Of a stretch of DNA of 5,916 nucleotides, positions 5,747-5,916 are shown one piece after another. How positions within the stretch are numbered: the stretch's first letter is position 1; the number at the start of each line of letters is the position of its first letter. The translations under genes and the position numbers were made by a program. A model generated the notes under the pieces. It did no database searches and was not told the origin of the DNA. It was given only the letters and a program-made list of their open reading frames with translations. The DNA is from Ruminococcaceae bacterium UBA6857 (GTDB lineage Bacteria; Bacillota; Clostridia; Oscillospirales; Acutalibacteraceae), in assembly GCA_002451715.1 (NCBI GenBank), contig DKDD01000062.1, forward strand, positions 8,443 to 14,358, read 5' to 3'.

Positions 5747-5916
5747 AAGAAGCACTCGCAAAATTTTTTGAAGCAATTGCGAGAGTGTTCGGCGGCGGGA
5801 AAATTGATGATGAAATCAACGCCGAAAGCAAAAACGCAGTTTGCAACAAGGCAATATATTCTTTTGTTAAAAACGAAATCGGCAAAGCACTTTTTGCCGA
5901 CGAAGGGAGCGAAGCA
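5743..5916 (+). CDS. Small tail-fibre-associated protein, N-terminal 58 residues (3' end at window edge)
   Basis: Translation from ATG 5743, which overlaps the fibre stop as ATGA, is open to the last base. AAGGGGG at 5727-5733 lies 9 bases upstream as ribosome binding site. The 58 residues comprise an amphipathic helix (MKEALAKFFEAIARVFGGG, 1-19), then IDDEINAESKNAVCNKAIYS (21-40) and FVKNEIGKALFADEGSEA (41-58). Residues 29-55 align without gaps to residues 200-226 of the preceding fibre, sharing S, N, V, K, A, K, I and a DEG ending (10 of 27 identical by eye). No transmembrane segment is seen, so it is not an obvious holin. The function is unknown; a small fibre-end or fibre-assembly protein is an inference. 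The window may stop only one codon short of its end. Confidence 0.75.
   Translation, partial: MKEALAKFFEAIARVFGGGKIDDEINAESKNAVCNKAIYSFVKNEIGKALFADEGSEA
5903..5909 (+). promoter_or_regulatory. Probable ribosome binding site AAGGGAG for a gene starting just beyond the window
   Basis: AAGGGAG, seven bases from the window edge, occupies the same place in the repeated DEG-encoding end as AAGGGGG before ATG 5743. If the next bases are TGA, a new ATG would begin at 5916 in the same ATGA arrangement. This is a prediction. Confidence 0.4.

Noticed and set aside
1..5916. Diversity-generating retroelement, CRISPR array, tRNA, insertion sequence or attachment site
   Set aside because: I found no reverse transcriptase, no near-identical template/variable pair in the fibre, no regularly spaced repeats, no cloverleaf, and no transposase or integrase. 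The genes account for essentially all bases.

Overview
The window is one uninterrupted, rightward-reading block of tail and baseplate genes from a contractile-tailed (myovirus-type) phage, prophage or phage-derived tail particle of the PBSX family. Nine coding regions fill it on the + strand with almost no intergenic DNA. Several overlap by ATGA or by longer stretches, as expected for one polycistronic late transcript. No promoter, terminator, RNA gene, CRISPR array, insertion sequence, integrase or attachment site is visible. The host cannot be fixed from this alone. Strong GGAGG-type Shine-Dalgarno sites, moderate GC, a standard code with TGA used as stop, and the closest remembered family (Bacillus PBSX xkd genes and their clostridial prophage relatives) suggest a Bacillota host, perhaps an uncultured gut clostridium. 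This is an inference.

Layout: (1) 1-993, C-terminal part of the tape measure protein, start off the left edge. (2) 994-1611, LysM-containing XkdP-like tail/baseplate connector. (3) 1608-2750, XkdQ-like baseplate hub with an unusual Cys/His C-terminal domain. (4) 2756-3025, DUF2577 (XkdR-like) protein, probably starting at TTG. (5) 3040-3459, DUF2634 (XkdS-like, gp25-type) wedge protein. (6) 3452-4540, baseplate J-like (XkdT-like) protein. (7) 4515-5051, YmfQ/XkdU-like (DUF2313) protein. (8) 5054-5746, a short tail fibre or receptor-binding protein. (9) 5743-5916, the start of a small protein whose C-terminus resembles the end of the tail fibre.

How they work together: the tape measure sets tail-tube length. 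The LysM protein and the hub form the central baseplate that the tube sits on. DUF2577, DUF2634, the J-like protein and the YmfQ-like protein build the wedges and periphery. The fibre attaches at the outside and recognises the cell surface. Gene order matches PBSX xkdO-P-Q-R-S-T-U-V. Nothing here separates a complete phage from a tailocin, because head, tail sheath, lysis and integration genes lie outside the window.

Most of the window is a well-known type of cassette. The two points that depart from it are the Cys/His-rich domain fused to the hub (2613-2747) and the paralogy between the ends of the fibre protein and the next small protein, which suggests a chain of repeated fibre-end modules.
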